Assembly: GCA_947488175.1 (NCBI GenBank) | Contig: CANKYO010000005.1 | Location: 186,001-250,000 of the forward strand | Source of the DNA: an uncultured Paracoccaceae bacterium | GTDB lineage: Bacteria > Pseudomonadota > Alphaproteobacteria > Rhodobacterales > Rhodobacteraceae | Reading direction: 5' to 3' | DNA: 64,000 nt | Shown: positions 18,106-26,647 of the stretch, in pieces | How the letters are laid out: each line of letters begins with the position of its first letter | Position numbering within the stretch: position 1 is the first letter of the stretch | Position numbers and translations under genes: made by a program | The notes under the pieces: model-generated | The model's database searches: none | Seen by the model: only the letters and a program-made list of their open reading frames with translations | Told to the model about the DNA's origin: nothing

Positions 18106-18391
18106 TTAGGCGGCGTCGGCACTTACCACGCGCCACCGGCGAGAGACACATTTTGCCGCTGACAAGCTGATTTGGCCGCAGCGATGTGGTTCATCGGCAG
18201 GGCAAATCCGCGATGGCAGAGGCAAAATGCGCCGCGCCCCGCAGGGGTTTCGCCAAAATTGCCCATTTCTGCGTCAATAGAGCTTGAATTAACCCGTTAG
18301 TCCTGCGCTTTGTTTCCTGGAACTGAGTTTCCTGGAACTGAGCAATTTTGCCTGAAACCGGTGGTGCGTGGTAAATGCAGACGCCGCCTAA
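18106..18391. repeat. MITE-like element with 34-bp terminal inverted repeats
   Basis: The left end (18106-18139) begins TTAGGCGGCGTC and ends CCACCGG. The right end (18358-18391) is its reverse complement with 3 mismatches in 34 positions. The 286-base element has no coding frame of note. Inside are several ATTTTGCC/GGCAAAAT motifs and a 15-base tandem duplication, TTTCCTGGAACTGAG at 18313-18327 and 18328-18342. The right end supplies the stop codon of the DM13 gene. Together with the adjacent hrpB leader it fills a 380-base gene-free gap. No clear target-site duplication is seen. Confidence 0.65.
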
Positions 18392-18783
18392 CGCAGGGGG
18401 GCAAATCCGATCGGCGCACCCACATCCGCGTTCCAGATATGCAGTTCATTGAAATCAGAGATATCGATGGATGCCGGGGCCTCGAACACCTGCAAGCCTC
18501 TGATCTTGGCCAGACGGCCCAGATTGGCAGCAGGATTGGCGACACCATCCTTGCCCAGATGCAGGCGCAGATCGGCATCGACATCCGGACCAAGGGCGGT
18601 TTCCAGCACGATCAGGGCCGGACCATTGCCGGTATTGATCACCGAAACCCCGTGCTCGGCAATGTAGTTGATTTGTTCCGACCAGCGACCGGCATCGGTC
18701 TGGTCGGCCTGCGTGGCAACCGGAGCGAGCAGTGACAGTGCAAATGCGGTTGCAACAAAACCGCGTGTAAATGGATTACTCAT
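18388..18783 (-). CDS. DM13-domain secreted protein
   Basis: A 131-residue exported protein. The signal peptide ends near VATQADQ. The rest matches a DM13 domain: LRLHLGKDG, the LGRLAKIRGLQVFEAP core and the tail HIWNADVGAPIGFAPL. DM13 domains are proposed to be electron-transfer or redox modules, often with a Cys near the end; here the corresponding position is N/A rather than Cys (IWNADVG), so redox activity is doubtful. Its stop codon lies within the right inverted repeat of the adjacent element, though the protein ends where the family normally ends. Confidence 0.78.
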   Translation of the reverse strand: MSNPFTRGFVATAFALSLLAPVATQADQTDAGRWSEQINYIAEHGVSVINTGNGPALIVLETALGPDVDADLRLHLGKDGVANPAANLGRLAKIRGLQVFEAPASIDISDFNELHIWNADVGAPIGFAPLR

Positions 18784-18949
18784 GATGGACCCTTTCGAAG
18801 AATGGCAGCGGGCCGCCGTGCGATATTTCCTAAATCTTAGCTATGAACGAATATTGATCTTTCAAAACACAACAGCGTGACGATGAACGGAAAGTTAACA
18901 GATTCCGTCATGATCACCAAGTAAGTAAAACCCCACCGGGATGCAATGA

Positions 18950-18978
18950 AAAACCCGGCAGCACGCGGCAACCGGGTT
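18950..18978 (-). terminator. Terminator after rpmB
   Basis: On the minus strand, AACCCGG and CCGGGTT form a stem around a GC-rich loop and are followed by a short T run. It lies 27 bases beyond the rpmB stop codon. Confidence 0.75.
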
Positions 18979-19004
18979 CAGGAAATTAGCGATGTGATGA
19001 AAGA

Positions 19005-19289
19005 TCAGGCAGCGGTGGCCTTGGCGATTTCTTTCTTCACTTTCAGCGCGTCTGCAGACAGTTCGGCATCCTTGGCTTTGGCCATGAACGCATCCAGACC
19101 GCCGCGGTGATCAACCGTGCGCAGCGCTGCGTTGGAGATGCGGAAGCGGAACGACCGGCCCAGCACGTCAGACTGCAGCGTCACATCCTGCAGGTTCGGC
19201 AGGAACCGGCGCTTGGTTTTGTTGTTGGCGTGGCTGACATTGTTGCCAGACATCGGGCCTTTTCCGGTCAGTTCGCAACGGCGCGACAT
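19005..19289 (-). CDS. rpmB: 50S ribosomal protein L28
   Basis: A 94-residue protein beginning [20 protein letters not shown], the usual L28 start, with [13 protein letters not shown] and a conserved [17 protein letters not shown] segment. The start is fixed by family length; the open frame upstream is not part of the gene. It stands alone, with a terminator downstream. A single Cys is present, so it is the zinc-free form. Confidence 0.96.
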   Translation of the reverse strand: MSRRCELTGKGPMSGNNVSHANNKTKRRFLPNLQDVTLQSDVLGRSFRFRISNAALRTVDHRGGLDAFMAKAKDAELSADALKVKKEIAKATAA

Positions 19290-19444
19290 GGGCGTTTTCC
19301 TTGTCCTGCGGACGTCACCAGCCCCTATGGCCGGACATCCTTTCAAACGGGTTGGGCCCTGCGACAGCAAGGCCATGAATAAGATCAGCGCCAGATAGGA
19401 GGATTCCGCCCGCCCGTCAACCCGGTTTGCCGCCTCTGCACCGA

Positions 19445-20134
19445 TCAATCGGCCCAGGCAAGCGGCGCGGGCAAATCAAACGCTGCGTAATCAATCCGCA
19501 TCACCCGCCGGGCCGCCGTTCTGGTCGCGGCCAGCGACCGGTGAAGCGTCAGCATGGGCAGGACCAGGACATCGCCCCTCTGGGCCACGCAGACCTCCGC
19601 TGGATAGGTCTTCGCCATCCTCTCCGCCTGATCAGCGGCAACCAGCCCGGCCGCATGGCTGCCTAGTGCAATTTCCATGGCCCCTTCATCTGCCCCTGCA
19701 TCATCAAGATGCACACGCACGAACAGCATCTGCGTCAGAAGCGCCTCTGGCGGTTCGCAATGCCAGACCCCGTGTTTGCGCGACCAATTGGCAAATCCGG
19801 GCACATCATGCCGGTCCTTCACCGCAATCACCCGGTCCTGATGCCACGGGAGCGCCCAGTTGGCAGCGGCGGTCTTGTCAAAAGCCACGGCACGCACAGC
19901 AACCATCCTCGGATGCGCCCGCCGAATAACCGCGTCAACAGGCCGAAGGGCTGCGCGCAGATCATCGCTCAATGCCAGCCGCGCGCCGGGTTTGCCGCCC
20001 GTCGCGAACACCGCGTCGAGTGGCGCAAGCGCCGCCTTATCCAGCGCATTCCGTTCCCAGATCACGCGCGTAGGATGGCTGGCCTCATCCATCTGACCCA
20101 TCCCAGCCAGGGATTGCGCCGTCAACCGGCGCAT
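19445..20134 (-). CDS. Phytanoyl-CoA dioxygenase (PhyH) family protein
   Basis: A 229-residue Fe(II)/2-oxoglutarate-dependent dioxygenase. The metal-binding HxD is in [15 protein letters not shown], and the distal His is in [11 protein letters not shown], with [11 protein letters not shown] holding the oxoglutarate-binding Arg. Such enzymes hydroxylate fatty acyl or small-molecule substrates; the substrate is not known here. I start at MRRLTAQ, which has GAAGGG upstream. The next gene starts 12 bases before it on the same strand. Confidence 0.83.
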   Translation of the reverse strand: MRRLTAQSLAGMGQMDEASHPTRVIWERNALDKAALAPLDAVFATGGKPGARLALSDDLRAALRPVDAVIRRAHPRMVAVRAVAFDKTAAANWALPWHQDRVIAVKDRHDVPGFANWSRKHGVWHCEPPEALLTQMLFVRVHLDDAGADEGAMEIALGSHAAGLVAADQAERMAKTYPAEVCVAQRGDVLVLPMLTLHRSLAATRTAARRVMRIDYAAFDLPAPLAWAD

Positions 20135-20146
20135 GACCAAAGCCCT

Positions 20147-20533
20147 TCACCAGGTCGCCGCCGCATAGATGAAGGCGATCCCGAACCCACCACATCCCAA
20201 AAAGAGCAGACCAGTCAGACCGGGATACCCAACAAGGACATATTTGGCGTCATCATCCCTGGAATACACCGTCAGGGTCGCGCCGACTTCAAAGGGACCA
20301 TTGGAATCTTCCACCTGCTTGCTGCGCAATATGCCATCGGCGTCGGTATACCTGACAGTTGTAAGGTATCGTTCGCTGTCGCCCCAGTCCTCGCGGGTCA
20401 CACTGTCAACCACCGCGATGACGCGTCTGCCACCATGTCTGAGACGGATATGTCGTATCACCTGGGCAAATGCGGCGGCTAGCAAGCCTGTACCAAGCAA
20501 TGAAAGTGCCGCTACCTGCAGGTACCAAATCAT
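20147..20533 (-). CDS. DUF3592 membrane protein
   Basis: A 128-residue protein with an N-terminal helix (VAALSLLGTGLLAAAFAQVI) and a C-terminal helix (GLTGLLFLGCGGFGIAFIYA) around a small beta domain. The middle segment (RYTDADGILRSKQVED, then GATLTVYSRDDDAKYVL) is typical of DUF3592. Function is unknown. It is cotranscribed with the PhyH gene, 12 bases apart. Confidence 0.82.
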   Translation of the reverse strand: MIWYLQVAALSLLGTGLLAAAFAQVIRHIRLRHGGRRVIAVVDSVTREDWGDSERYLTTVRYTDADGILRSKQVEDSNGPFEVGATLTVYSRDDDAKYVLVGYPGLTGLLFLGCGGFGIAFIYAAATW

Positions 20534-20677
20534 GACGATAAATAAGATCGCTGTCTCATCCTATTTCCAAGCCTAGGATTGGATTGTGACAGCTGCGTGA
20601 CAATCGCCTTACTCACCGGGAAAGGCCGGCATAACCGCCGCCATGGCCGGGCGGTTGGGTTGCGTGATTTCACCCAT

Positions 20678-21670
20678 CTACCCCTTCGCCTCGCGCAAGG
20701 GGGCCAGCACTGCAGCCGCTGCCGCCGCCGGGGACAGCGTGCCGTCGCGCACCTGTGCCTCGGCCGCCTGCATCCGCGCTTTTGTGTCGATATCATCCTG
20801 CAGCCAGCGCAGAAGGCCTTGGCGCACATCTTCGGCAAACCAATAGCTTGCCTGCGCTTTGCGTGTCGCCGCCCAGATACCCTGATCCTTGCGCCAATCG
20901 GCCAGCGCCTGCATTTCGGCCCAGGCCGCCTCCAACCCGGCATCCTCCAGCGCGGACACGGTCAGCGCCTTTGGAAACCCCTCAGGGTCCTGTTCACGCT
21001 TGCGCAACAGGCGCAGGGCACCGGCATAATCAGCACAGGTGCGCAGCGCCTGTTCCTTCAGCGCGCCATCGGCCTTGTTCACAAGGATCAGATCGGCCAT
21101 TTCCATGATGCCGCGCTTGACCCCCTGCAACTCATCACCCCCCGCAGGCGCCAGCAGCAAGACAAACAGATCGGCCATCTGGGCGACGACAGTTTCAGAC
21201 TGGCCCACACCCACGGTTTCAATCAGCACCACATCAAACCCCGCCGCTTCACACAGGGCCACTGCCTCGCGAGACCGGCGGGCGACGCCGCCCAATTGAG
21301 TCTGACTGGGGGAGGGGCGGATAAACGCATTCGGATCACGGGCCAACTGTTCCATCCGGGTCTTGTCACCCAGAATGGACCCGCCCGACCGGGCCGAGGA
21401 CGGATCAACCGCCAGCACTGCAACGCGCAGCCCCTGGCCGGTCAGCATCAGACCAAAGCGTTCAATAAAAGTCGATTTGCCCACACCGGGCGTTCCCGAC
21501 AGACCAATCCGCAGCGCCTGCCGGTCCGTTCCCAACGCCTCCAGCAGCGCCAAAGCATCCGCCCGATGATCCGCCCGCCCACTTTCCACCAGCGTAATCG
21601 CACGCGCCAACGCACGGCGGTCACCGGCACAGACCTGTTCAGCCAAAGCTGCAATATCAAGCGTCTTCAT
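20678..21670 (-). CDS. meaB: Methylmalonyl-CoA mutase-associated GTPase MeaB
   Basis: A G3E-type P-loop GTPase of 330 residues that protects and reactivates the B12-dependent mutase. Walker A is [13 protein letters not shown]; the [18 protein letters not shown] segment is highly diagnostic for MeaB/Arg[13 protein letters not shown] and LVNKADG are the G3 and G4 motifs. I start at [13 protein letters not shown]. The mutase gene itself is not in this window. Confidence 0.94.
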   Translation of the reverse strand: MKTLDIAALAEQVCAGDRRALARAITLVESGRADHRADALALLEALGTDRQALRIGLSGTPGVGKSTFIERFGLMLTGQGLRVAVLAVDPSSARSGGSILGDKTRMEQLARDPNAFIRPSPSQTQLGGVARRSREAVALCEAAGFDVVLIETVGVGQSETVVAQMADLFVLLLAPAGGDELQGVKRGIMEMADLILVNKADGALKEQALRTCADYAGALRLLRKREQDPEGFPKALTVSALEDAGLEAAWAEMQALADWRKDQGIWAATRKAQASYWFAEDVRQGLLRWLQDDIDTKARMQAAEAQVRDGTLSPAAAAAAVLAPLREAKG

Positions 21671-21900
21671 GCGCCCTTTCTTATAGGGCACACCGGAAAG
21701 GTCCAGTCATAGAAGGCATTCACTCCGCTCAGGGTAACCAGCCGTCAAACCGTTGCTGATCGCTGGACCATGCTCCGGAACGCGATGCGGACTTTGCGAC
21801 CATTTGCTGCGCCGGTTCGAACGGCGGCTTTGTTTTGCGAAAACCGTTACGGCTCACCCGAGGTATTGTGCACGTCGACACCAACGACGATGCTGCAAGG

Positions 21901-23190
21901 ATGGTCACCGAAATCGAGTTCTCTTTCGCGGCACTGAACCCAACAGCGCGACGGCACATTCGCGTGTTTCAGATACACCAGTTCCTTGACCGTTTTGCGA
22001 TGGGACTGACAGTCGCCGTTGTTGCTCTGGCATTGACTGACCGTGGCATGGACCTCCTTCAAATCTCGCTTCTCTTCGGGGTCTACTCGCTCACGACGAT
22101 GGCGATGGAGCTGCCGTTTGGTGGCCTTGCCGATAGTATTGGTCGCAAGCCAGTCTTTTTGACGGCCGTCGTCGCCAGCTTGATTTCGCTCGCGCTCTTT
22201 CTCTCGACGCGCGATTTCCATGTTCTGGCGCTTTCATTTGCATTCATCGGTTTTGGACGCGCGCTCAGGTCAGGCACGCTTGATGCGTGGTTTGTCGAAA
22301 CTTTCAAGGCCGCAGCACCCAATGTGGATGTCCAGCCCGCACTGGCCAAAGCGCAATGGGCCAATGCCGTAGGCTTGGCCATTGGCGCCGTTTTCGGAGG
22401 CCTTCTGCCCGATATCTTGGGCGAGGTCGCGAAAAGCCTTGGGTTCAGCATCTATGATGTGTCCTACGTGGCAAGCTTCGGTGTGATGTTGGGCGTGCTT
22501 GTTTTCACGATGTTGGCCATTGTCGAAAAACCGCGTCCGAGAGACGTCACTGCTCTCATGCAGGGCTTCGCGAATGTCTCAACGGTGATAAAGGACGCGA
22601 GCGTTTTGGCTCTGAAACATCCCGCTCTGTCGGTACTTCTGGCAGCGTTGGCATTCTTTCTGATGGCAACCAACCCTGTCGAGGTATTCTGGCCGACCCA
22701 TGCAAAACCCATGTTGGACGAGGGTTATGCAAACACCGTCATAGGTGTCGTCACTGCGACCTATTTCTTCTCCATCGCTTTCGGCGCATCTCTGTCTCCG
22801 CACATCAGCCGGATCTTCAAGCGGCGGCACGCCGTGACGCTGGCAGCGAGTTTTGCTTGCCTGGCGGTCGTTCAGATCGCATTGGCCTTGCAAGGCAGCA
22901 TCACCGGCTTTGTGACAGTATTCGTTCTGTATTCTGTGATCCTTGGTGTCAGCGAAACGCCGGCCAGTAGCATTCTGCATCGCTGTGTAGAAGACCGTCA
23001 GCGGTCGACCATGCTATCTCTCAGATCGCTGATACAACAGTTGGGGGGCGCATTGGGTCTGGTTTTGGCCGGAACTGTCGCTGAAATGTACTCTACACCT
23101 ATCGCCTGGATTGTCGGTGCGGTGTTTCTGTTCATTGCAGTGATACTGATCTTCGTGTTGGTCAGACGACTGGCCGTAGAAGCTGAATAG
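21901..23190 (+). CDS. MFS transporter
   Basis: A 429-residue major-facilitator transporter with twelve predicted helices. The cytoplasmic loop signature between helices 2 and 3 is GGLADSIGRKPVFLTAV, and helix 5 has GRALRSGTLDAW. It is most like drug- or metabolite-efflux members. The start is uncertain: ATG 21901 gives a plausible 20-residue cytoplasmic tail, but TTG/GTG codons upstream are also open. The DNA here is a little less GC-rich than its neighbours, which may indicate acquisition. Confidence 0.85.
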   Translation: MVTEIEFSFAALNPTARRHIRVFQIHQFLDRFAMGLTVAVVALALTDRGMDLLQISLLFGVYSLTTMAMELPFGGLADSIGRKPVFLTAVVASLISLALFLSTRDFHVLALSFAFIGFGRALRSGTLDAWFVETFKAAAPNVDVQPALAKAQWANAVGLAIGAVFGGLLPDILGEVAKSLGFSIYDVSYVASFGVMLGVLVFTMLAIVEKPRPRDVTALMQGFANVSTVIKDASVLALKHPALSVLLAALAFFLMATNPVEVFWPTHAKPMLDEGYANTVIGVVTATYFFSIAFGASLSPHISRIFKRRHAVTLAASFACLAVVQIALALQGSITGFVTVFVLYSVILGVSETPASSILHRCVEDRQRSTMLSLRSLIQQLGGALGLVLAGTVAEMYSTPIAWIVGAVFLFIAVILIFVLVRRLAVEAE

Positions 23191-23325
23191 CTGACTTTCA
23201 TGCGCCGTGAAGCATCTGTCATTTTGGACTCGTTCCTGACATTTGATCCAACGTCGCTCAAACCTTACCGTCTTGTTTACACTTGCACCGCGCGGTTCGT
23301 TAGTGCGGGCATTTGCCGCAAAAGG

Positions 23326-23368
23326 GTCCGACGCAAGTCCGACGTTTTGCCGACGCGATGCCGACCGG
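23326..23368 (+). repeat. Dispersed GTCCGACGCAA repeat (copy 1)
   Basis: Tandem variants of a 10-12-base unit: GTCCGACGCAA, GTCCGACGTTTT, GCCGACGCGAT, GCCGACCGG. A near-identical copy (40 of 43 bases) lies in reverse orientation at 48693-48735, and a shorter variant at 32203. This copy is followed 22 bases later by GTTAAC. It sits in the 272-base gap between the convergent MFS and cobB genes. Confidence 0.85.
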
Positions 23369-23462
23369 TGATTTTGGTCAAAACCCTTATGTTAACTGAT
23401 GATTCGCTCGTTCACCCCAATGAGGGTGTTGCACCGCCCTGTCAGACCCACCGCGCGTTGCG

Positions 23463-24140
23463 TCACCCGGTCAGTTCGGCCACCCAGGCGGGCACGATTT
23501 CAGTGGCAGGGCCGAACCGGCGGGCGTCAAAGGCGTTCGTCCGGGCCGAAGGTTCAAGGTTCAGTTCCAGTGTCGCGCCCCGCGCCAGTTCGACCAGACC
23601 GGCGGCCGGGTAGACCTCTGCACTGGTGCCGATGGCGACAAACAGATCGGATGCGGCCACCAGATCGGCGATCCGGTCCATGTGATAGGGGATTTCCCCG
23701 AACCAGACCACATCGGGCCGCGTGGCCCGGGCCGCACAGGACGGGCAGGGGTCGTCCGGCAGCATCGTGGCGGGCGCATCCCAGCGGGCATCGCAGGCGG
23801 CACACAGGCCGCGCATCAGCTCGCCATGCATATGGATCACTTGGGTGGCCCCCGCCCGTTCATGCAGGTTGTCAACATTTTGGGTCACGATGGTCAGGTC
23901 ATGCTGTGTGCTGCGTTCCAGCGTCGCCAGCGCCTCATGCGCGGGATTCGGAAAGGATTCCAGGCAGTTGGCGCGGCGGGCGTTGTAGAATTCATGCACC
24001 AGCGCAGGGTTGCGGACAAAGCCTTCGGGCGTTGCGACCTCCTCCAGATCATATTTGGTCCAGAGCCCATCCTGATCGCGAAACGTGCCCAGCCCGCTTT
24101 CCGCTGAAATGCCTGCGCCGGTCAAAACAACAATCTTCAT
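23463..24140 (-). CDS. cobB: NAD-dependent protein deacylase (sirtuin)
   Basis: A 225-residue class-III sirtuin. The NAD-binding start is VVLTGAGISAESGLGTFRD. The catalytic His is in VIHMHGELMRG after TQNVDNLHERAG. Zinc is held by CAAC and CPSC pairs. YxxR-type residues in helix 3 (EFYNARR) suggest desuccinylase as well as deacetylase activity, as in E. coli CobB. I start at MKIVVLTG because the upstream open frame has no domain. Confidence 0.94.
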   Translation of the reverse strand: MKIVVLTGAGISAESGLGTFRDQDGLWTKYDLEEVATPEGFVRNPALVHEFYNARRANCLESFPNPAHEALATLERSTQHDLTIVTQNVDNLHERAGATQVIHMHGELMRGLCAACDARWDAPATMLPDDPCPSCAARATRPDVVWFGEIPYHMDRIADLVAASDLFVAIGTSAEVYPAAGLVELARGATLELNLEPSARTNAFDARRFGPATEIVPAWVAELTG

Positions 24141-24243
24141 GGCCGCCTCCTTGCCCGTGGCGGATGATTGGCAGGGCAGGGGCGAAGTGCAAGTTGCAAT
24201 CGAGGGCAGGCCGGTGCATTGGACGGAAAAACGAGGGCGGAGC

Positions 24244-24495
24244 ATGACGGAAAAACGCGGATCAAAGATCCTCTCGATCATCTTTTTCATTCTGGCAGGG
24301 CTGTCAGCCATCGGCTGGGTTCTGTTTTACGGCTATGTCAGCGCGATGGCCTGTGCTTTTGGCTCGCCCAATGGCAATTGTCGGACGCGGATGCCGTGGG
24401 AGCTGCAGGGGGAGGATTTCACTTTCCTCGTGGTTACGCCGGGGCTGATCTTTCTGGTTTTTCTCGGGCTTGGGTTGCTGACCCGACCCCGGTAA
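24244..24495 (+). CDS. Small membrane protein, unknown function
   Basis: An 83-residue protein with two hydrophobic segments (SIIFFILAGLSAIGWVLFYG and VVTPGLIFLVFLGLGLL) separated by a short loop that contains two Cys residues (AMACAFGSPNGNCRTR). The loop cysteines could form a periplasmic disulfide. It is divergent from cobB. I do not recognise a family. Confidence 0.65.
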   Translation: MTEKRGSKILSIIFFILAGLSAIGWVLFYGYVSAMACAFGSPNGNCRTRMPWELQGEDFTFLVVTPGLIFLVFLGLGLLTRPR

Positions 24496-24580
24496 TCAGC
24501 CCGGCCATTGCCATACTTGTGCCGCAACTGCGGGTCATGTTGTGGTCGTATATCGCAAGTCAGACGCGGAAATTTATTAT

Positions 24581-25264
24581 ATGCTACAAGACGATAACGT
24601 GATTTTCAGTTTCACCGGACCGATGGGCGTGCGGGTGGATGTCGGGCAAACACTGGGTCTTTTGGTGGCGCTGCTGGTGATCCTGTCAGGTGGCCAGCTA
24701 GTGCATAGTCTGATGTTTGCCGCACTTCTGGTGCTGGCCATTTTCCTGCATGAGTTGGGCCATGCCTGGGGCTCTCTGGTGCAGGGCATACCGGTGCGGC
24801 GGATCATGCTGCATGGGGGTGGCGGGTTCTGTGAACGGGCGCGGTCGGCATCGGCGCGCGAGGATGAACTGATTGTAGCCATGGGCCCGATCGTGAACCT
24901 GGCGCTCTGGGCGCTGGCATCGCTGGCGCAATGGATGATGTGGCAGAACCCCAGCCTGCTCCTGTCACCGCTCATGTCGCAAATCTATGGGTATCTGGGG
25001 CTTTTTGCCTTTCTCAACCTTGCATTGTTCATATTTAACCTGATCCCCGTGCAACCGCTGGACGGCGGCAAGCTCTTTCATCTGGCGATGCTGCGGGTGC
25101 TGCCGCAGGACGCAGCACAGCGGGTCACCGGGCTGATCGGGCTGGCGTTGTCGATCCTGTGGATCCCGGCAGCGGTGGTGGCTTATGTCAATCTGGGCTG
25201 GATCCTGTTCTTCATCCCCTCGATCCCCGCCCATTACCGGATGGCGCGAGGGCAACTGGCCTGA
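24581..25264 (+). CDS. Site-2 protease family (M50) metalloprotease
   Basis: A 227-residue intramembrane protease-like protein. The zinc motif is FLHELGHAWGS and the second metal ligand is in NLIPVQPLDGGKLF. Five or so membrane segments surround them. It is the short form without PDZ domain. Substrate unknown. I start at ATG 24581; an upstream GTG is open but adds non-hydrophobic residues. Confidence 0.88.
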   Translation: MLQDDNVIFSFTGPMGVRVDVGQTLGLLVALLVILSGGQLVHSLMFAALLVLAIFLHELGHAWGSLVQGIPVRRIMLHGGGGFCERARSASAREDELIVAMGPIVNLALWALASLAQWMMWQNPSLLLSPLMSQIYGYLGLFAFLNLALFIFNLIPVQPLDGGKLFHLAMLRVLPQDAAQRVTGLIGLALSILWIPAAVVAYVNLGWILFFIPSIPAHYRMARGQLA

Positions 25265-25310
25265 GCGGCCGCCCTTTGTTAACCTCTCTGTAAGAAGAGG
25301 AGGGGGACTT

Positions 25311-25742
25311 ATGACCAAAACACCAGTGCATCTGTGGATCGTCGGGATACTGAGCCTGCTGTGGAACGCCGGCGGTGCGATGGATTACATCATGACACAA
25401 ACCGCAAACGCGGAGTATCTGGCGCAAGCCCCGGCAGAGCGGCTTGAGATGCTGACCAATGCACCCCTTTGGTTCAACGCGACTTGGGCAATCGGGGTAT
25501 GGTTTTCGGTGCTTGGCTCGCTTTTGCTGTTGCTGCGGTCGCGTTATGCCGGGTCGGCCTTTGCGTTGTCCCTGTTGGGGCTGATCGGCTCTTCGATCTA
25601 CACCTATGGGATCGCGGATGGTGGCAGCATGCTGGCCGTCGCCGGAATAGGCGCCATCATCTTTAGCATCGCCATTCCTGTGGTCTTGATCCTCCTCTGG
25701 GTCTATGCCCGCGCGATGACGAAACGGGGCGTGCTGCGGTGA
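25311..25742 (+). CDS. Four-helix membrane protein, unknown function
   Basis: A 143-residue protein with four membrane helices (LWIVGILSLLWNAGGAMDYI at the N-terminus, then WAIGVWFSVLGSLLLLL, FALSLLGLIGSSIYTYG and IFSIAIPVVLILLWVYA). A strong GAGGAGGGG site precedes the ATG. Its stop codon overlaps the GTG start of the next gene (GTGA), so the two are translationally coupled. The family is widespread as a hypothetical sugar-transporter-like membrane protein, but function is not known. Confidence 0.78.
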   Translation: MTKTPVHLWIVGILSLLWNAGGAMDYIMTQTANAEYLAQAPAERLEMLTNAPLWFNATWAIGVWFSVLGSLLLLLRSRYAGSAFALSLLGLIGSSIYTYGIADGGSMLAVAGIGAIIFSIAIPVVLILLWVYARAMTKRGVLR

Positions 25743-26167
25743 GGGTGCTGTTTGTCTGTCTGGGCAATATCTGCCGGTCGCCTGCCGCCGAAGGGGTCAT
25801 GCGCGGACTGGCACCGGACCTGACGCTGGACAGCGCAGGGACGGGCGGCTGGCATGTGGGCGATCCGCCTTACGGGCCGATGCAGGCCGCCGCCCGGGGG
25901 CGGGGGATCGACCTGAGCGGTTTACGCGCGCGGCAGTTCAGCGCGGCGGATTTCGACGCGTTCGACCTGATCGTGGCTATGGACGCGCAAAACCTGCAGG
26001 ATATCGAAGACCTGCGGCCTGCCGGTCACCCCACGCCGGTGCGAATGCTGGATGCGGCTGACGTGCCAGACCCCTACTACACGAGAGATTTCGAGGGGTG
26101 TCTGGATATCGTTGAGGCAGCCTGTGTCAGGCTACGGGCTGACATATCTGCCGCGCCTGCTCCGTAA
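25739..26167 (+). CDS. Low-molecular-weight protein-tyrosine phosphatase
   Basis: A 142-residue cytoplasmic phosphatase. The P-loop CLGNICRS (C-x5-R) is at residues 7-14, and the catalytic Asp loop is VPDPYYTRDF. Translation starts at a GTG overlapping the upstream stop codon. Its 3' end overlaps by 41 bases with a convergent lipoprotein gene. Substrates may be tyrosine-phosphorylated proteins; nothing in the neighbourhood identifies them. Confidence 0.93.
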   Translation: MRVLFVCLGNICRSPAAEGVMRGLAPDLTLDSAGTGGWHVGDPPYGPMQAAARGRGIDLSGLRARQFSAADFDAFDLIVAMDAQNLQDIEDLRPAGHPTPVRMLDAADVPDPYYTRDFEGCLDIVEAACVRLRADISAAPAP

Positions 26168-26441
26168 ACAGTTTGTAGCGGTCCCAGAACGCCTCGTCGC
26201 CGCGACGATCAGACTGGCGGGTGTCCTGCGCCAGTTGCGGGTTCTCGAAAAATGCAGCCGCGCGGGACTGATCACGACCCGACAGGCTCCGGTCTGCGAC
26301 CTGCTGCACGCAGGAACATAACGCGGGCGTCGCATTGCGGCGGTCCGCATCAATGCAAGCCTCACCAATCGTGCCAGATACCCCGCCGCCGCCACATGCG
26401 GCAACCGAGGCGAAAGCCCCCAAAATCAATAAACTGCGCAT
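26127..26441 (-). CDS. Small lipoprotein, unknown function
   Basis: A 104-residue protein with a lipoprotein signal (MRSLLILGAFASVAACGGGG; lipobox VAAC). The mature part has a helical Cys pair region (ALCSCVQQVADRSLS) and QDTRQSDRRGDEAFWDRY. Similar Rhodobacteraceae proteins are labelled arginine transporter in databases, for reasons I cannot support from sequence. Its 3' end overlaps the convergent phosphatase by 41 bases. Confidence 0.75.
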   Translation of the reverse strand: MRSLLILGAFASVAACGGGGVSGTIGEACIDADRRNATPALCSCVQQVADRSLSGRDQSRAAAFFENPQLAQDTRQSDRRGDEAFWDRYKLFTEQARQICQPVA

Positions 26442-26647
26442 CACAATGCCTCTGCTCGGCCCCTGATTATTCCAGGTGGTCCATGGTGTCGTGCCCCACA
26501 TGACGCAGTATGGCCGGGGAGGGACGTGGATGCAATTGGGGAATAAGGGTCGGAGCATGGCAACGGACCGTTGTGGGCATGATCCGGACCCTATTGTTCG
26601 GGCAGCGCACCTTAGTGGGTGAGCGTAGTCGAAAACTAAGCTCAACA

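Noticed and set aside
18313..18342. Tandem 15-base repeat considered as a CRISPR remnant
   Set aside because: Only two directly adjacent copies with no spacer, so it is not an array.
20579..21712. A 377-codon plus-strand frame opposite meaB
   Set aside because: Antisense shadow with His/Gln/Arg-rich composition and no domain.
21729..21959. Minus-strand 76-codon frame before the MFS gene
   Set aside because: It overlaps the likely MFS start region on the other strand and shows no domain; a broken gene end is possible but unsupported.
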